Shown here piece after piece: positions 46,864 through 55,227 of a DNA stretch of 64,000 nt. A model generated the notes under the pieces. That model saw only the letters and a list, made by a program, of their open reading frames with translations, was not told where the DNA came from and did not search any database. Positions within the stretch are counted from its first letter, which is position 1; the number at the start of each line of letters is the position of its first letter. The translations under genes were made by a program, and so were the position numbers. Source of the stretch: an uncultured Bacteroidota bacterium (lineage in GTDB: Bacteria; Bacteroidota; Bacteroidia; Bacteroidales; UBA12077); NCBI GenBank assembly GCA_913055635.1, contig CAJXLK010000015.1:24167-88166 (forward strand), written 5' to 3'.

Positions 46864-47862
46864 ATGAAAAGCCTGCATGCCATCCGTAGCTTTGTGCTTG
46901 GGGCGATGATCGCCGTTGCCGGAGTTTTTCTGCCGGAAAAGGGCGATCTCCGGGCTCAATCGGAAAAGGAAAATCTCCGGGTTCAACCGGAAAAGGGCAA
47001 TCTCCGGGCCCAGCCGGAAAACACCAGCGAACAGCAGGTCAATGGTTCACCCTATGTCCCAATACCCGCCGACACCCAAAAGGTGAATTTCAGCCAGCAG
47101 GCGACGATGCTGCACCATTACCTGGATTCCATCGCCCATGCTACCAGCGATGATACCCGGGAGAAAATCAACGCAAAGGTCCTCAAACGCTTCCGGCGCA
47201 TCCTGAAGGAACCCGAATCGTTTGAATACCCGTTCGATGAGATCAAAAATGCCGGCATCCTTAAATCTTCCGATGACCGGCTGCGCATCTACAACTGGAA
47301 TGTGCCCTTTGAGGCCGGCTACAACGTTTTTTACTGCTTCCTCCAGTACCGTAAAAACGACACGATCCTGACCTACGAACTGAACGACCGCTCTGAAAAG
47401 ATCGATAAGCCGGAAAACAAAACCCTCGACAAAGACAACTGGTACGGGGCCCTGTACTACGAGGTCATCACCAAACAGGGGCGCTTTGACGGGACCTACT
47501 ATACCCTGCTTGGCTTTGATCCCCACGATTTTCTGACCAACAAAAAGGTGATCGATGTGCTGCATTTCGACAAAAACGATCAACCCGTCTTTGGGGCATC
47601 CATCTTCAAAAACCGGGAGAACATTACCAAACGCATCCTGTTCGAATACAACCAGTTCGCCAACATGATGCTGCGCTACGATAAGGACAAAAAGATGATC
47701 GTTTACGACCACCTTTCACCTTCGAAACCCCAATATGAGGGACAAAGGGAATATTATGGCCCTGATTTTTCCTATGACGGCCTTAAATACGAGAATGGCA
47801 TATGGAATACCTATTTTGACCTCGATTTGAGGCTGAATGACATCGATTTCGATGATTCCTGA
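46864..47862 (+). CDS. secreted protein of unknown function with N-terminal 9-aa tandem repeat
   Basis: Signal peptide MKSLHAIRSFVLGAMIAVAGVF, then EKGDLRAQS/EKENLRVQP/EKGNLRAQP; alpha/beta C-terminal body of no recognised family. Confidence 0.75.
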   Translation: MKSLHAIRSFVLGAMIAVAGVFLPEKGDLRAQSEKENLRVQPEKGNLRAQPENTSEQQVNGSPYVPIPADTQKVNFSQQATMLHHYLDSIAHATSDDTREKINAKVLKRFRRILKEPESFEYPFDEIKNAGILKSSDDRLRIYNWNVPFEAGYNVFYCFLQYRKNDTILTYELNDRSEKIDKPENKTLDKDNWYGALYYEVITKQGRFDGTYYTLLGFDPHDFLTNKKVIDVLHFDKNDQPVFGASIFKNRENITKRILFEYNQFANMMLRYDKDKKMIVYDHLSPSKPQYEGQREYYGPDFSYDGLKYENGIWNTYFDLDLRLNDIDFDDS

Positions 47863-47877
47863 GCCGCACTGAATTGA

Positions 47878-47963
47878 CCCCGCTTTTGAACCCCGCTAAG
47901 CGGGGTCGATACTTACCCCCGCTAAGCGGACCTAAGTCCGCTAAGCGGGGTTCAAAAGCGGGG
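47878..47963. repeat. composite palindrome: 26-bp inverted arms (one mismatch) around a smaller CCGCTAAGCGG palindrome
   Basis: CCCCGCTTTTGAACCCCGCTAAGCGG (47878-47903) versus CCGCTAAGCGGGGTTCAAAAGCGGGG (47938-47963). Confidence 0.9.
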
Positions 47964-47982
47964 TTCAACAAACCATACATCT

Positions 47983-49959
47983 ATGAAAAACCTAACCTTT
48001 GAATCACAGCCCGCATCGTTCGTTGAATCGTTCGGGGAGATCAAGATCCTGCGATACACGGTCAGCCATTTCGACCGCCTGCCCCTGGATCAGAAGCTGC
48101 TGGTGTACTACCTGAGCCGGGCATCCCTGGCCGGGCGCGACATCATCTATCATCAGAACTACAAATACAACCTGCTGATCCGCAAAACTCTGGAGGCGAT
48201 CCTTGAACATTACCCGGGCGATCGCCAAAGCGAGGGTTTTGAGCAGTTCATCGTCTACCTCAAGACCCTGTGGTACAACAACGGCATCCATCATCATTTT
48301 TCCAAGGAGAAGACCATGCCGGAGTTTTCGCAGGCTTATTTTGAGCATTTGATCAGGGAAACAGGCCAGGAGGCCCTGGCGCATCTTTTCCCGACCACTG
48401 ATGAAGCCATTGATACCCTGGCGCCCATCCTCTTCGATGCAACGGTAGCGCCCAAGTCGTTGGAGCAGGATGCTTCGGTGGATATGCTGCGGCATTCGGC
48501 CAACAATTTCTATGAAGGGGTCACCCAGCAGGAGGGCGAATCTTTTTACCAGGGGAAGAAAGGCCAGGATGAGCGCCTTTCCTGGGGCCTTAACTCCAAG
48601 CTGGAGCACCGGGATGGTGAGCTGGTGGAGCGGACCTGGAAGGCCGACGGCATGTATGGGCAAGCCATCGGCCAGATCATTTACTGGCTGGAGCAGGCCC
48701 GCGGACATGCCCAGACTGAGGAGCAGGCCGGCTGGCTGGAGGCCCTGGCCGAATATTACCGCACCGGCGATCTCCAGAAGTTTGATGATTACAGCATCCG
48801 GTGGGTTCAGGATACGCGCAGCACCATTGATCTGATCAACGGGTTCATCGAGACTTACGAGGATCCCCTGGGGCTGAAGGGCACCTGGGAATCCATCCTG
48901 CACGTGCAGGACCCGGAGGCGACCAAACGCACCCAGCTGCTCAGCCAGAATGCCCAGTGGTTTGAGGACCATGCCCCGATCGATGAGCGGTTCAAGAAAC
49001 CTTCGGTCAGGGGTGTCTCGGCACGGGTCGTTGAAGTGGCGATGCTGGGCGGGGAGAGCTATCCCACCACCCCCATCGGGGTGAACCTGCCCAACGCCGA
49101 CTGGATCAGGAAGGAACACGGATCCAAATCGATCACCCTGAACAACATCACCCGGGCCCACCATGAAGCCATGGTAGAGAGTGGTTTCGTGGAAGAATTT
49201 GCCTACAGCCGCGAAGAGATTGAACGCAACAAGCAGCACGGTTTCCAGGGCGATAACCTGCACACCGACCTGCACGAATGCCTGGGACATGGCTCCGGCC
49301 AGCTGCTGGAAGGGGTCAGCGGCGATGCCCTCAAAAATTACCAGTCGCCTATCGAGGAGGCCCGGGCCGACCTGTTTGCCCTTTATTACATGATGGACCG
49401 GAAGCTGATCGATCTGGGCATCATCACCTCTTTCGAGACAGCCCGGGCCCAGTACGACAGCTATATCCGCAACGGGCTGATGACCCAGCTTATCCGGGTC
49501 AAACCAGGGCGGAACCTGGAACAGGCCCATATGCGCAACCGACAGCTCGTGGCCCGCTGGTGCTACGAGAAAGGGGCCCCGGACAATGTGATCCAGCGGA
49601 TGGAACACCTGGGCAAAACCTTTTTCATCATCAACGACCATCAGAAGCTGAGACAGCTCTTTGGCCAACTGCTGGCCGAGATCCAGCGCATCAAGTCGGA
49701 AGGCGACCACCAGGCTGCCCGCGCATTGATCAAGGATTATGGCACCCTTGTGGACAGGGAGCTGCACGAGGAGGTTTTGGGCCGGTTCCGCAAGCTCAAC
49801 ATCGCCCCTTTTACCGGATTCATCAATCCCGTATATGAACCGGTCAGGGAAAACGGGGCCATCACCGATGTAAGGCTCCGGTATGATGAGGAGTATACCA
49901 CCCAGATGATGCGTTACTCAAGGGATTATTCCTTCCTGCCGCCCGATCCGGATCAGTAA
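47983..49959 (+). CDS. dipeptidyl-peptidase III (M49 family)
   Basis: 658 aa; zinc motif HECLGH with downstream EEARADL, as in described Bacteroides DPP III. Confidence 0.94.
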   Translation: MKNLTFESQPASFVESFGEIKILRYTVSHFDRLPLDQKLLVYYLSRASLAGRDIIYHQNYKYNLLIRKTLEAILEHYPGDRQSEGFEQFIVYLKTLWYNNGIHHHFSKEKTMPEFSQAYFEHLIRETGQEALAHLFPTTDEAIDTLAPILFDATVAPKSLEQDASVDMLRHSANNFYEGVTQQEGESFYQGKKGQDERLSWGLNSKLEHRDGELVERTWKADGMYGQAIGQIIYWLEQARGHAQTEEQAGWLEALAEYYRTGDLQKFDDYSIRWVQDTRSTIDLINGFIETYEDPLGLKGTWESILHVQDPEATKRTQLLSQNAQWFEDHAPIDERFKKPSVRGVSARVVEVAMLGGESYPTTPIGVNLPNADWIRKEHGSKSITLNNITRAHHEAMVESGFVEEFAYSREEIERNKQHGFQGDNLHTDLHECLGHGSGQLLEGVSGDALKNYQSPIEEARADLFALYYMMDRKLIDLGIITSFETARAQYDSYIRNGLMTQLIRVKPGRNLEQAHMRNRQLVARWCYEKGAPDNVIQRMEHLGKTFFIINDHQKLRQLFGQLLAEIQRIKSEGDHQAARALIKDYGTLVDRELHEEVLGRFRKLNIAPFTGFINPVYEPVRENGAITDVRLRYDEEYTTQMMRYSRDYSFLPPDPDQ

Positions 49960-49979
49960 GGAAAGAGAGCCGCTGTGAT

Positions 49980-51542
49980 ATGGGATTTGCCAGCAGTTAT
50001 TTAAGCAAGCACCGTTTGTATGGTGATTTTATTGATTCCCCGCCGGATACCGATTTGGGCTTTATCGTGGTGATCCCCTGTTACGATGAGGGCGGGCTTA
50101 TCGGTGCCCTGGAGTCGCTTTACCAGGCCGACCGGCCCGGACGGTCGGTGGAGGTGCTGGTGGCGGTGAACCAACCGGCCGGTGCCCCGGCGCACATCAC
50201 CCACCGCAACCGGCAAACCCTCCGCGAGGTGGAGGCCTGGAGAGCGTCCAACCTGGACCCGGATGAACCCTTCCGGGTGCATGCCTTCTATATCGCTGAC
50301 CTTCCCCCGGAGAAGGCCGGGGCGGGCCTGGCCCGCAAAGTAGGGATGGACGAGGCCCTGGCCAGGCTGAACCGCCTGGATCGCCCCGGTGGATGGATCA
50401 TCTCCCTGGATGCTGATACCCGCGTCGACCGGCATTACTTCACCGAAATGGAAAAAGCCCTCCACCGCGATCCGAAGCTCAACGCGGCCGTCCTGTATTT
50501 TGAGCATCCCCTGGATGAAGTGACCTGGGGGAAGGACATCCGGGAGGGAATCATCCGGTATGAACTGTTTCTGCGGTATTACAACCAGGCTTTGCGCTGG
50601 AGCGGCTATCCCTATGCTTTTCAGACCATTGGATCGGCCTTTGCCGTGCGGGCCGAAGCTTATGCCAAGCAGGGCGGGATGACCACCAAAAGGGCAGGGG
50701 AGGACTTTTATTTTCTCAACAAGGTTTTTCAGCTTGAGCATGTGCAGGACGTCACCAGTACAGCTGTTTATCCTTCTCCGCGGTTTTCGGAGCGGGTATT
50801 GTTTGGCACCGGTCCGGAGATGCTCAGATGGTCGCAAAACCGTGAGCAGGGCCGGCAAACCTATCTCACCTATGATCCGGAGGTTTTTGCCTGTCTGAAG
50901 CGTTTCATCGCCCGGGTGGATGCGTTTTACAAGGCGACGCCAGCCCGGCGCGATGAGCTGTTGGGGGAGCAGGATGCGGTGATGCAGGATTTTCTGGGGC
51001 AGGTCCATTTCGCCAGGGAGCTTACCCGGATCAACAACAATTGCAACAGCCTGCGGGCTTTTCGGAAGCATTTTTTTCACTGGTTCAATGGCCTGCGCAT
51101 CATCCGGTTCATTCATGTGGCCCATGAGCGGGAGCATTCGAAGATCCCCCTTCATCAGGCCGCAACAACGCTGCTGCGATGGATGAACCTGGAAGCCCCC
51201 GCCGATGTTCCCGGCCCGACGGGCTATCCCGGGCTGGCCAATGATTCCGAACCGCCCGATAATCCAGACCAAACCGGCTATCCCGGACAGGCCAATGGTT
51301 CCGGGCAAGCGGATCATTCCAGGCAGGCCGGTGATCCCAGGCAGACCGACCGGTCACAACAGTCCAATGGTTCCGGGCAGAGCGACACCCCCCAGCAGGC
51401 CGATGGTTCCCAACAGAGCGGTTATCCCCAACTGAGCGGCTATCCCGGGCAGAACGGCTATCCCGTGCAAACCGGCTATCCCGGTCTGCTGGAAAAGTAC
51501 CGCCACCTGGAGCGCAACCATCCCCACCACATCAAAGGGTGA
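49980..51542 (+). CDS. family 2 glycosyltransferase-like protein with low-complexity C-terminal tail
   Basis: 520 aa; FIVVIPCYDEGGLIGALESLYQ, GWIISLDADTRVDRHYF; last about 110 aa are G/Y/P/Q/S repeats. Confidence 0.85.
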   Translation: MGFASSYLSKHRLYGDFIDSPPDTDLGFIVVIPCYDEGGLIGALESLYQADRPGRSVEVLVAVNQPAGAPAHITHRNRQTLREVEAWRASNLDPDEPFRVHAFYIADLPPEKAGAGLARKVGMDEALARLNRLDRPGGWIISLDADTRVDRHYFTEMEKALHRDPKLNAAVLYFEHPLDEVTWGKDIREGIIRYELFLRYYNQALRWSGYPYAFQTIGSAFAVRAEAYAKQGGMTTKRAGEDFYFLNKVFQLEHVQDVTSTAVYPSPRFSERVLFGTGPEMLRWSQNREQGRQTYLTYDPEVFACLKRFIARVDAFYKATPARRDELLGEQDAVMQDFLGQVHFARELTRINNNCNSLRAFRKHFFHWFNGLRIIRFIHVAHEREHSKIPLHQAATTLLRWMNLEAPADVPGPTGYPGLANDSEPPDNPDQTGYPGQANGSGQADHSRQAGDPRQTDRSQQSNGSGQSDTPQQADGSQQSGYPQLSGYPGQNGYPVQTGYPGLLEKYRHLERNHPHHIKG

Positions 51543-51949
51543 GGGCGGCTTAGAAGAAAAAAAATTGAATGTAAAGAACCTGTCCTATAGAACAGGGTAA
51601 GTTAAGATTGGACCAAAACAGATTGAAATCATATGACCCTCAGATGAATCTAATTTTAATGGTGCTTTGCTTATCAATTCCCCCCTCAGATAGTATAAAT
51701 AACCGATCAGTGTATTATTTATAATAAGGGGCTCTCAATCCTTATGTTTGCGTTCCATTTAATGAATGATATGCTGATAAACATCTGATGTTTATTGTTC
51801 TATCTTGATAAAACCCAATTGCGAAAAATTGATGGTTGAAAAGGTACTGTTCACAGTTGTCTACACTTAAAGTAAAATACTATTTGTCAATTTTTTATTG
51901 AGTAATTTTCAAATGTTTAAAGAATTTGTCCCCTAAAATCCTAACAATT

Positions 51950-51981
51950 TTTGTAGGAATAAGTATAACGGACTATATTTG
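51950..51981 (+). promoter_or_regulatory. putative Bacteroidota sigma-A promoter (TTTG-N20-TATATTTG)
   Basis: TTTG (51950-51953), 20-bp spacer, TATATTTG (51974-51981); 34 bp upstream of ATG 52016. Confidence 0.6.
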
Positions 51982-52015
51982 ATGTCCAAAAAGCAAATTA
52001 CAAAAAACGAACAGT

Positions 52016-52264
52016 ATGGATTTAGTTTGCAAGGTAAATGGAAAACAGATCGAGCGTGATCCTTACGATTTGGATTATATAGAATTGGATGTAGTCAGGG
52101 ATGTGGTACGCACCCTTGAACCTCTGGAGACCAATCCCGATGCAAGAGTAGAAGTCGACCTCAATGATTCCGGTTCACCCGAATACAATCTGATCAATTG
52201 CAACAACGATTTTGAAAGCCGGTTTTATCAAATCCTCAAAAGCCGGGGCAAGGTTTCCTATTAA
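52016..52264 (+). CDS. small protein of unknown function (82 aa)
   Basis: MDLVCKVNGKQIERDPYDLDYIELDVVRDVVRTLEPLETNPDARVEVDL...; good upstream promoter and isolated ORF. Confidence 0.65.
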   Translation: MDLVCKVNGKQIERDPYDLDYIELDVVRDVVRTLEPLETNPDARVEVDLNDSGSPEYNLINCNNDFESRFYQILKSRGKVSY

Positions 52265-52327
52265 ATGCCTTTAGCGGATCAGACTCTCTGAGGGGTCCCT
52301 GATCCGCCCCCTAACGGCATTCTCCCC

Positions 52328-52430
52328 CTTCTCCCTACTACTTACTCCCTTCTCCCTACTACCTACTAATTTACTCCCTACTCCCTTCTCCCTACTACTT
52401 ACTAACTTACTCCCTACTACTTACTAATTT
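52328..52430. repeat. CTCCCTACTACTTACT-type low-complexity array
   Basis: Repeated CTCCCTACTAC(T/C)TACTAA words. Confidence 0.85.
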
Positions 52431-52451
52431 TTTCTTCTTACTGATTTTAAT

Positions 52452-52459
52452 TATCTTTG
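52452..52459 (+). promoter_or_regulatory. putative -7 element TATCTTTG for the divIC/ftsB-like gene
   Basis: Perfect TAnnTTTG match 19 bp before ATG 52478. Confidence 0.5.
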
Positions 52460-52477
52460 GCACAAAAGCCTCCATTT

Positions 52478-52792
52478 ATGGAAACCCTGCAGCGGATCAT
52501 CCGCAAAATACTGCCTTTTCTGAAGAACAAATACATTCTCACCCTTTTGATATTCACCGTATGGGTTACCTTCTTTGACCAGAACAACCTGGTTGACCGC
52601 TTCCATCAGCTTAACCGGCAGGAAGAGCTCAAGGAGCAGAAGGCGTATTACCTGGAGAAGATCCACCGCGATTCCGTTAAGCTTCATCAGCTTAAAACCA
52701 ATGAGGAAAACCTGGAGGAATTTGCCCGCGAGGAATACTATATGAAACGCAAAAACGAGGACATCTTCATCATCGTGGAAGAAGAGGAATGA
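52478..52792 (+). CDS. septum formation initiator (FtsB/DivIC-like)
   Basis: About 104 aa; single TM, coiled coil, ENLEEFAREEYYMKRKNEDIFIIVEEEE. Confidence 0.88.
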   Translation: METLQRIIRKILPFLKNKYILTLLIFTVWVTFFDQNNLVDRFHQLNRQEELKEQKAYYLEKIHRDSVKLHQLKTNEENLEEFAREEYYMKRKNEDIFIIVEEEE

Positions 52793-52823
52793 TTTTTTTT
52801 ATCCCTGTCAGACGCAGCAGGAA

Positions 52824-52994
52824 TGGATCTTTATAGCTGACTCTTCTGCTTTAATCGCGCTCTCAATTTGTAATCAACTCGCACTTCCGGATACCTTATT
52901 TGATCAGGTCCTGGTGCCGTTATCTGTTTATAATGAGATTAATGTGCGATATAAACCCGAATCAGAGGTGCTTGTTAAATCACCCATTCTGTAG
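52824..52994 (+). pseudogene. truncated PIN-domain (DUF3368-like) remnant
   Basis: WIFIADSSALIALSICNQLALPDTLFDQVLVPLSVYNEINVRYKPESEVLVKSPIL*: N-terminal PIN pattern, truncated after about 55 aa; below the ORF-track cutoff. Confidence 0.65.
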
Positions 52995-53033
52995 TCTATG
53001 GGAGATATGTATTCTAGGATATTTTTATAACAT

Positions 53034-53068
53034 AAAAAAAGGGTTCCGCCTCGGCGGGACCCTTTTTT
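53034..53068. terminator. rho-independent terminator (bidirectional)
   Basis: AAAAAAA-GGGTTCCGCC-TC-GGCGGGACCC-TTTTTT, 20 bp beyond the pruA stop codon. Confidence 0.88.
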
Positions 53069-53087
53069 GGCAGCGTGGAGTGCGATG

Positions 53088-54719
53088 TTATTCTTCCCGG
53101 AGGAAGGGATAACGGTAATCTTTGGGCGGGACGAAATTTTCCTTGATGCTCCGCATCGAGACCCAGCGCAGCTGGTTGATGTAGGAACCGGCCTTATCGT
53201 TGGTTCCCGAGCCGCGTGCTCCGCCAAAGGGCTGATTGCCAACGATGGAGCCGGTAGGCTTATCGTTGATGTAGAAGTTACCAGCCGTTTGCTCGAGCCT
53301 TCTGGTCATCCAGTTGATCTCGTTGCGGTCTTGTGAGAAGATGGCGCCGGTCAACCCGTAGATGGAAGTATTGTCGAGCACATCGAGGGTTTCCTCCATC
53401 TTGTTCTCATCGTAGACGTACACCGTTACGATGGGGCCGAACAGCTCTTCTTCCATGGTATAGTAATGCGGATCGGTGGTCTTGATGACGGTCGGGTAGA
53501 TGTAATAGCCTTCCGACTTGTCGTACTCGCCTCCGATGACGATCTCGGCTTCCTTGTCCTTCTTGGCGCCGTCGATGGCAGCCGAATGCTTTTCAAAGGC
53601 AGCCTCGTCAATCACGGCGTTGACGAAGTTGGTGAAATCTTCGGGTGAACCGACCTTGATTGATTTGACGTCTTCCTTCACGGAGTCGAGGATTTGGTCG
53701 GCCAGGTTGCTGGGCAGGTAAACGCGGGATACGGCCGAGCACTTCTGACCCTGGTACTCAAAGGCACCGCGGGTGATGGCTGTGGCAACGGCTTCGGCAT
53801 CGGCCTTGGGTGAAGCGAAGATGTAATCTTTACCGCCTGTCTCACCGACGATCCTGGGATAAGTCTTGTAATTCTTGATGTTGTTGCCGATTTGTCCCCA
53901 GGCGTTACGGAACACTTTGGTAGAACCGGTGAAGTGGAACCCGGCGAAATCGGGATGTTCAAATACCACCTTGCCGGCGGTCGGGCCGGATACGAACAGC
54001 ATGTTGATCACACCGTCGGGTACACCGGCTTCGCGGAAGATCTCCATGATTACGCTGGCGGCGTAGAGGTTGTTCTTCGAGGGCTTCCATACCACGGTGT
54101 TGCCCATCATGGCCGGTGATGCCGGCAGGTTGGCGGTGATGGCCTGGAAGTTGAACGGGGTCAGGGCGAAGATGAAACCTTCCAGCGGACGGTATTCCAC
54201 GCGGTTCCAGATGCCATCGGGCGAATAGACCTGCTGGTCGTAAATGTGGCTCATGAAGTCAACGCCGTAGCGCATGAAATCGGCAAATTCGCAGACCGTC
54301 TCGATCTCGGCCTGGTGGGCGTTCTTGGAGGTGGCCAGCATGGCGGCGGCGTTCATCTTGTAGCGGTAGGGGCCGGTCAGCAACTCGGCGATCTTCAGAA
54401 AGATCGAGGCCCGGTCGTACCACGGCATGGCTGCCCACTGCTTCTTGGCTTCCAGGGCCGCCTCGATGGCCTGCTTCACATGGGTCTCATCGCCCTTATG
54501 GTAATGTCCTATGGTGCGGCTTAACTCGTGCGGGGGATGGATCGCCTCGGTATTGCCGGTGCGCACTTCTTCACCCCCGATGATCATAGGTATATCCAGC
54601 TCCTGGGACTTGAGTTCCTGGAACGCTTTTTGAAGCTCTTCACGATCCTTCGTCCCCGGGGCATAACTCCGGGCCGGTTCGTTCACAGCTTTTGGGACTT
54701 TGAAAAATCCTTTGGGCAT
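53088..54719 (-). CDS. pruA: 1-pyrroline-5-carboxylate (L-glutamate gamma-semialdehyde) dehydrogenase
   Basis: 543 aa; RIVGETGGKDYIFASP, GAFEYQGQKCSAVSRVYLP, PFGGARGSGTNDKAG. Confidence 0.95.
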   Translation of the reverse strand: MPKGFFKVPKAVNEPARSYAPGTKDREELQKAFQELKSQELDIPMIIGGEEVRTGNTEAIHPPHELSRTIGHYHKGDETHVKQAIEAALEAKKQWAAMPWYDRASIFLKIAELLTGPYRYKMNAAAMLATSKNAHQAEIETVCEFADFMRYGVDFMSHIYDQQVYSPDGIWNRVEYRPLEGFIFALTPFNFQAITANLPASPAMMGNTVVWKPSKNNLYAASVIMEIFREAGVPDGVINMLFVSGPTAGKVVFEHPDFAGFHFTGSTKVFRNAWGQIGNNIKNYKTYPRIVGETGGKDYIFASPKADAEAVATAITRGAFEYQGQKCSAVSRVYLPSNLADQILDSVKEDVKSIKVGSPEDFTNFVNAVIDEAAFEKHSAAIDGAKKDKEAEIVIGGEYDKSEGYYIYPTVIKTTDPHYYTMEEELFGPIVTVYVYDENKMEETLDVLDNTSIYGLTGAIFSQDRNEINWMTRRLEQTAGNFYINDKPTGSIVGNQPFGGARGSGTNDKAGSYINQLRWVSMRSIKENFVPPKDYRYPFLREE

Positions 54720-55041
54720 AGTTCAGATTTTTTGGAGTTTAACGATTGTATAGTCTATCCAACAAATCTACGAAATTTGACAGAACATTCCCATGAGGAT
54801 TGTCACCTTTTTCCCGGGAAGCTAATACCCGGGAAATCGATTTCCCCAAGCCTGCCGAACAACTTTTTAACGGGGAAGCTTTTGAAACACTGCTGTTAGA
54901 TCCAAATGGAATGACGTAATCTCCGGCATTGTCTCATCAAATTCCGGTACCGACAAAGTGTTAAAATTTACATCCAGGGCAACCTTTCAGCAGGATTAAC
55001 AGGAGCTTTTCCGGCCGGTTCGGGCCCATTTAATAAAAACA

Positions 55042-55078
55042 AACAACCCCATGGAGGTTGATCCGCCATGGGGTTGTT
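55042..55078 (-). terminator. putative rho-independent terminator
   Basis: AACAACCCCATGG (55042-55054) / CCATGGGGTTGTT (55066-55078), downstream of 55228..57594 on the minus strand; minus-strand T-rich tail. Confidence 0.7.
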
Positions 55079-55227
55079 GTTTACAGCTCCGGAGCAGGGC
55101 CCTTTAAATACTGCCCGGCCTGCTTCAACACATTGAATGGATCATAGCATCCATTTGTTGAGGGTCGGTTTTTTCCTTTCCGGTCTGCTTTAAAGCAGGT
55201 GATTGTTCATAGAGTCGAAGGCTTAAT

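Noticed and set aside
48004-49767. 587-aa minus-strand ORF
   Set aside because: Antisense to the well-supported DPP III gene; composition is typical of a shadow ORF in GC-rich coding sequence.
50001-51317. 438-aa minus-strand ORF
   Set aside because: Antisense shadow of the GT2 gene.
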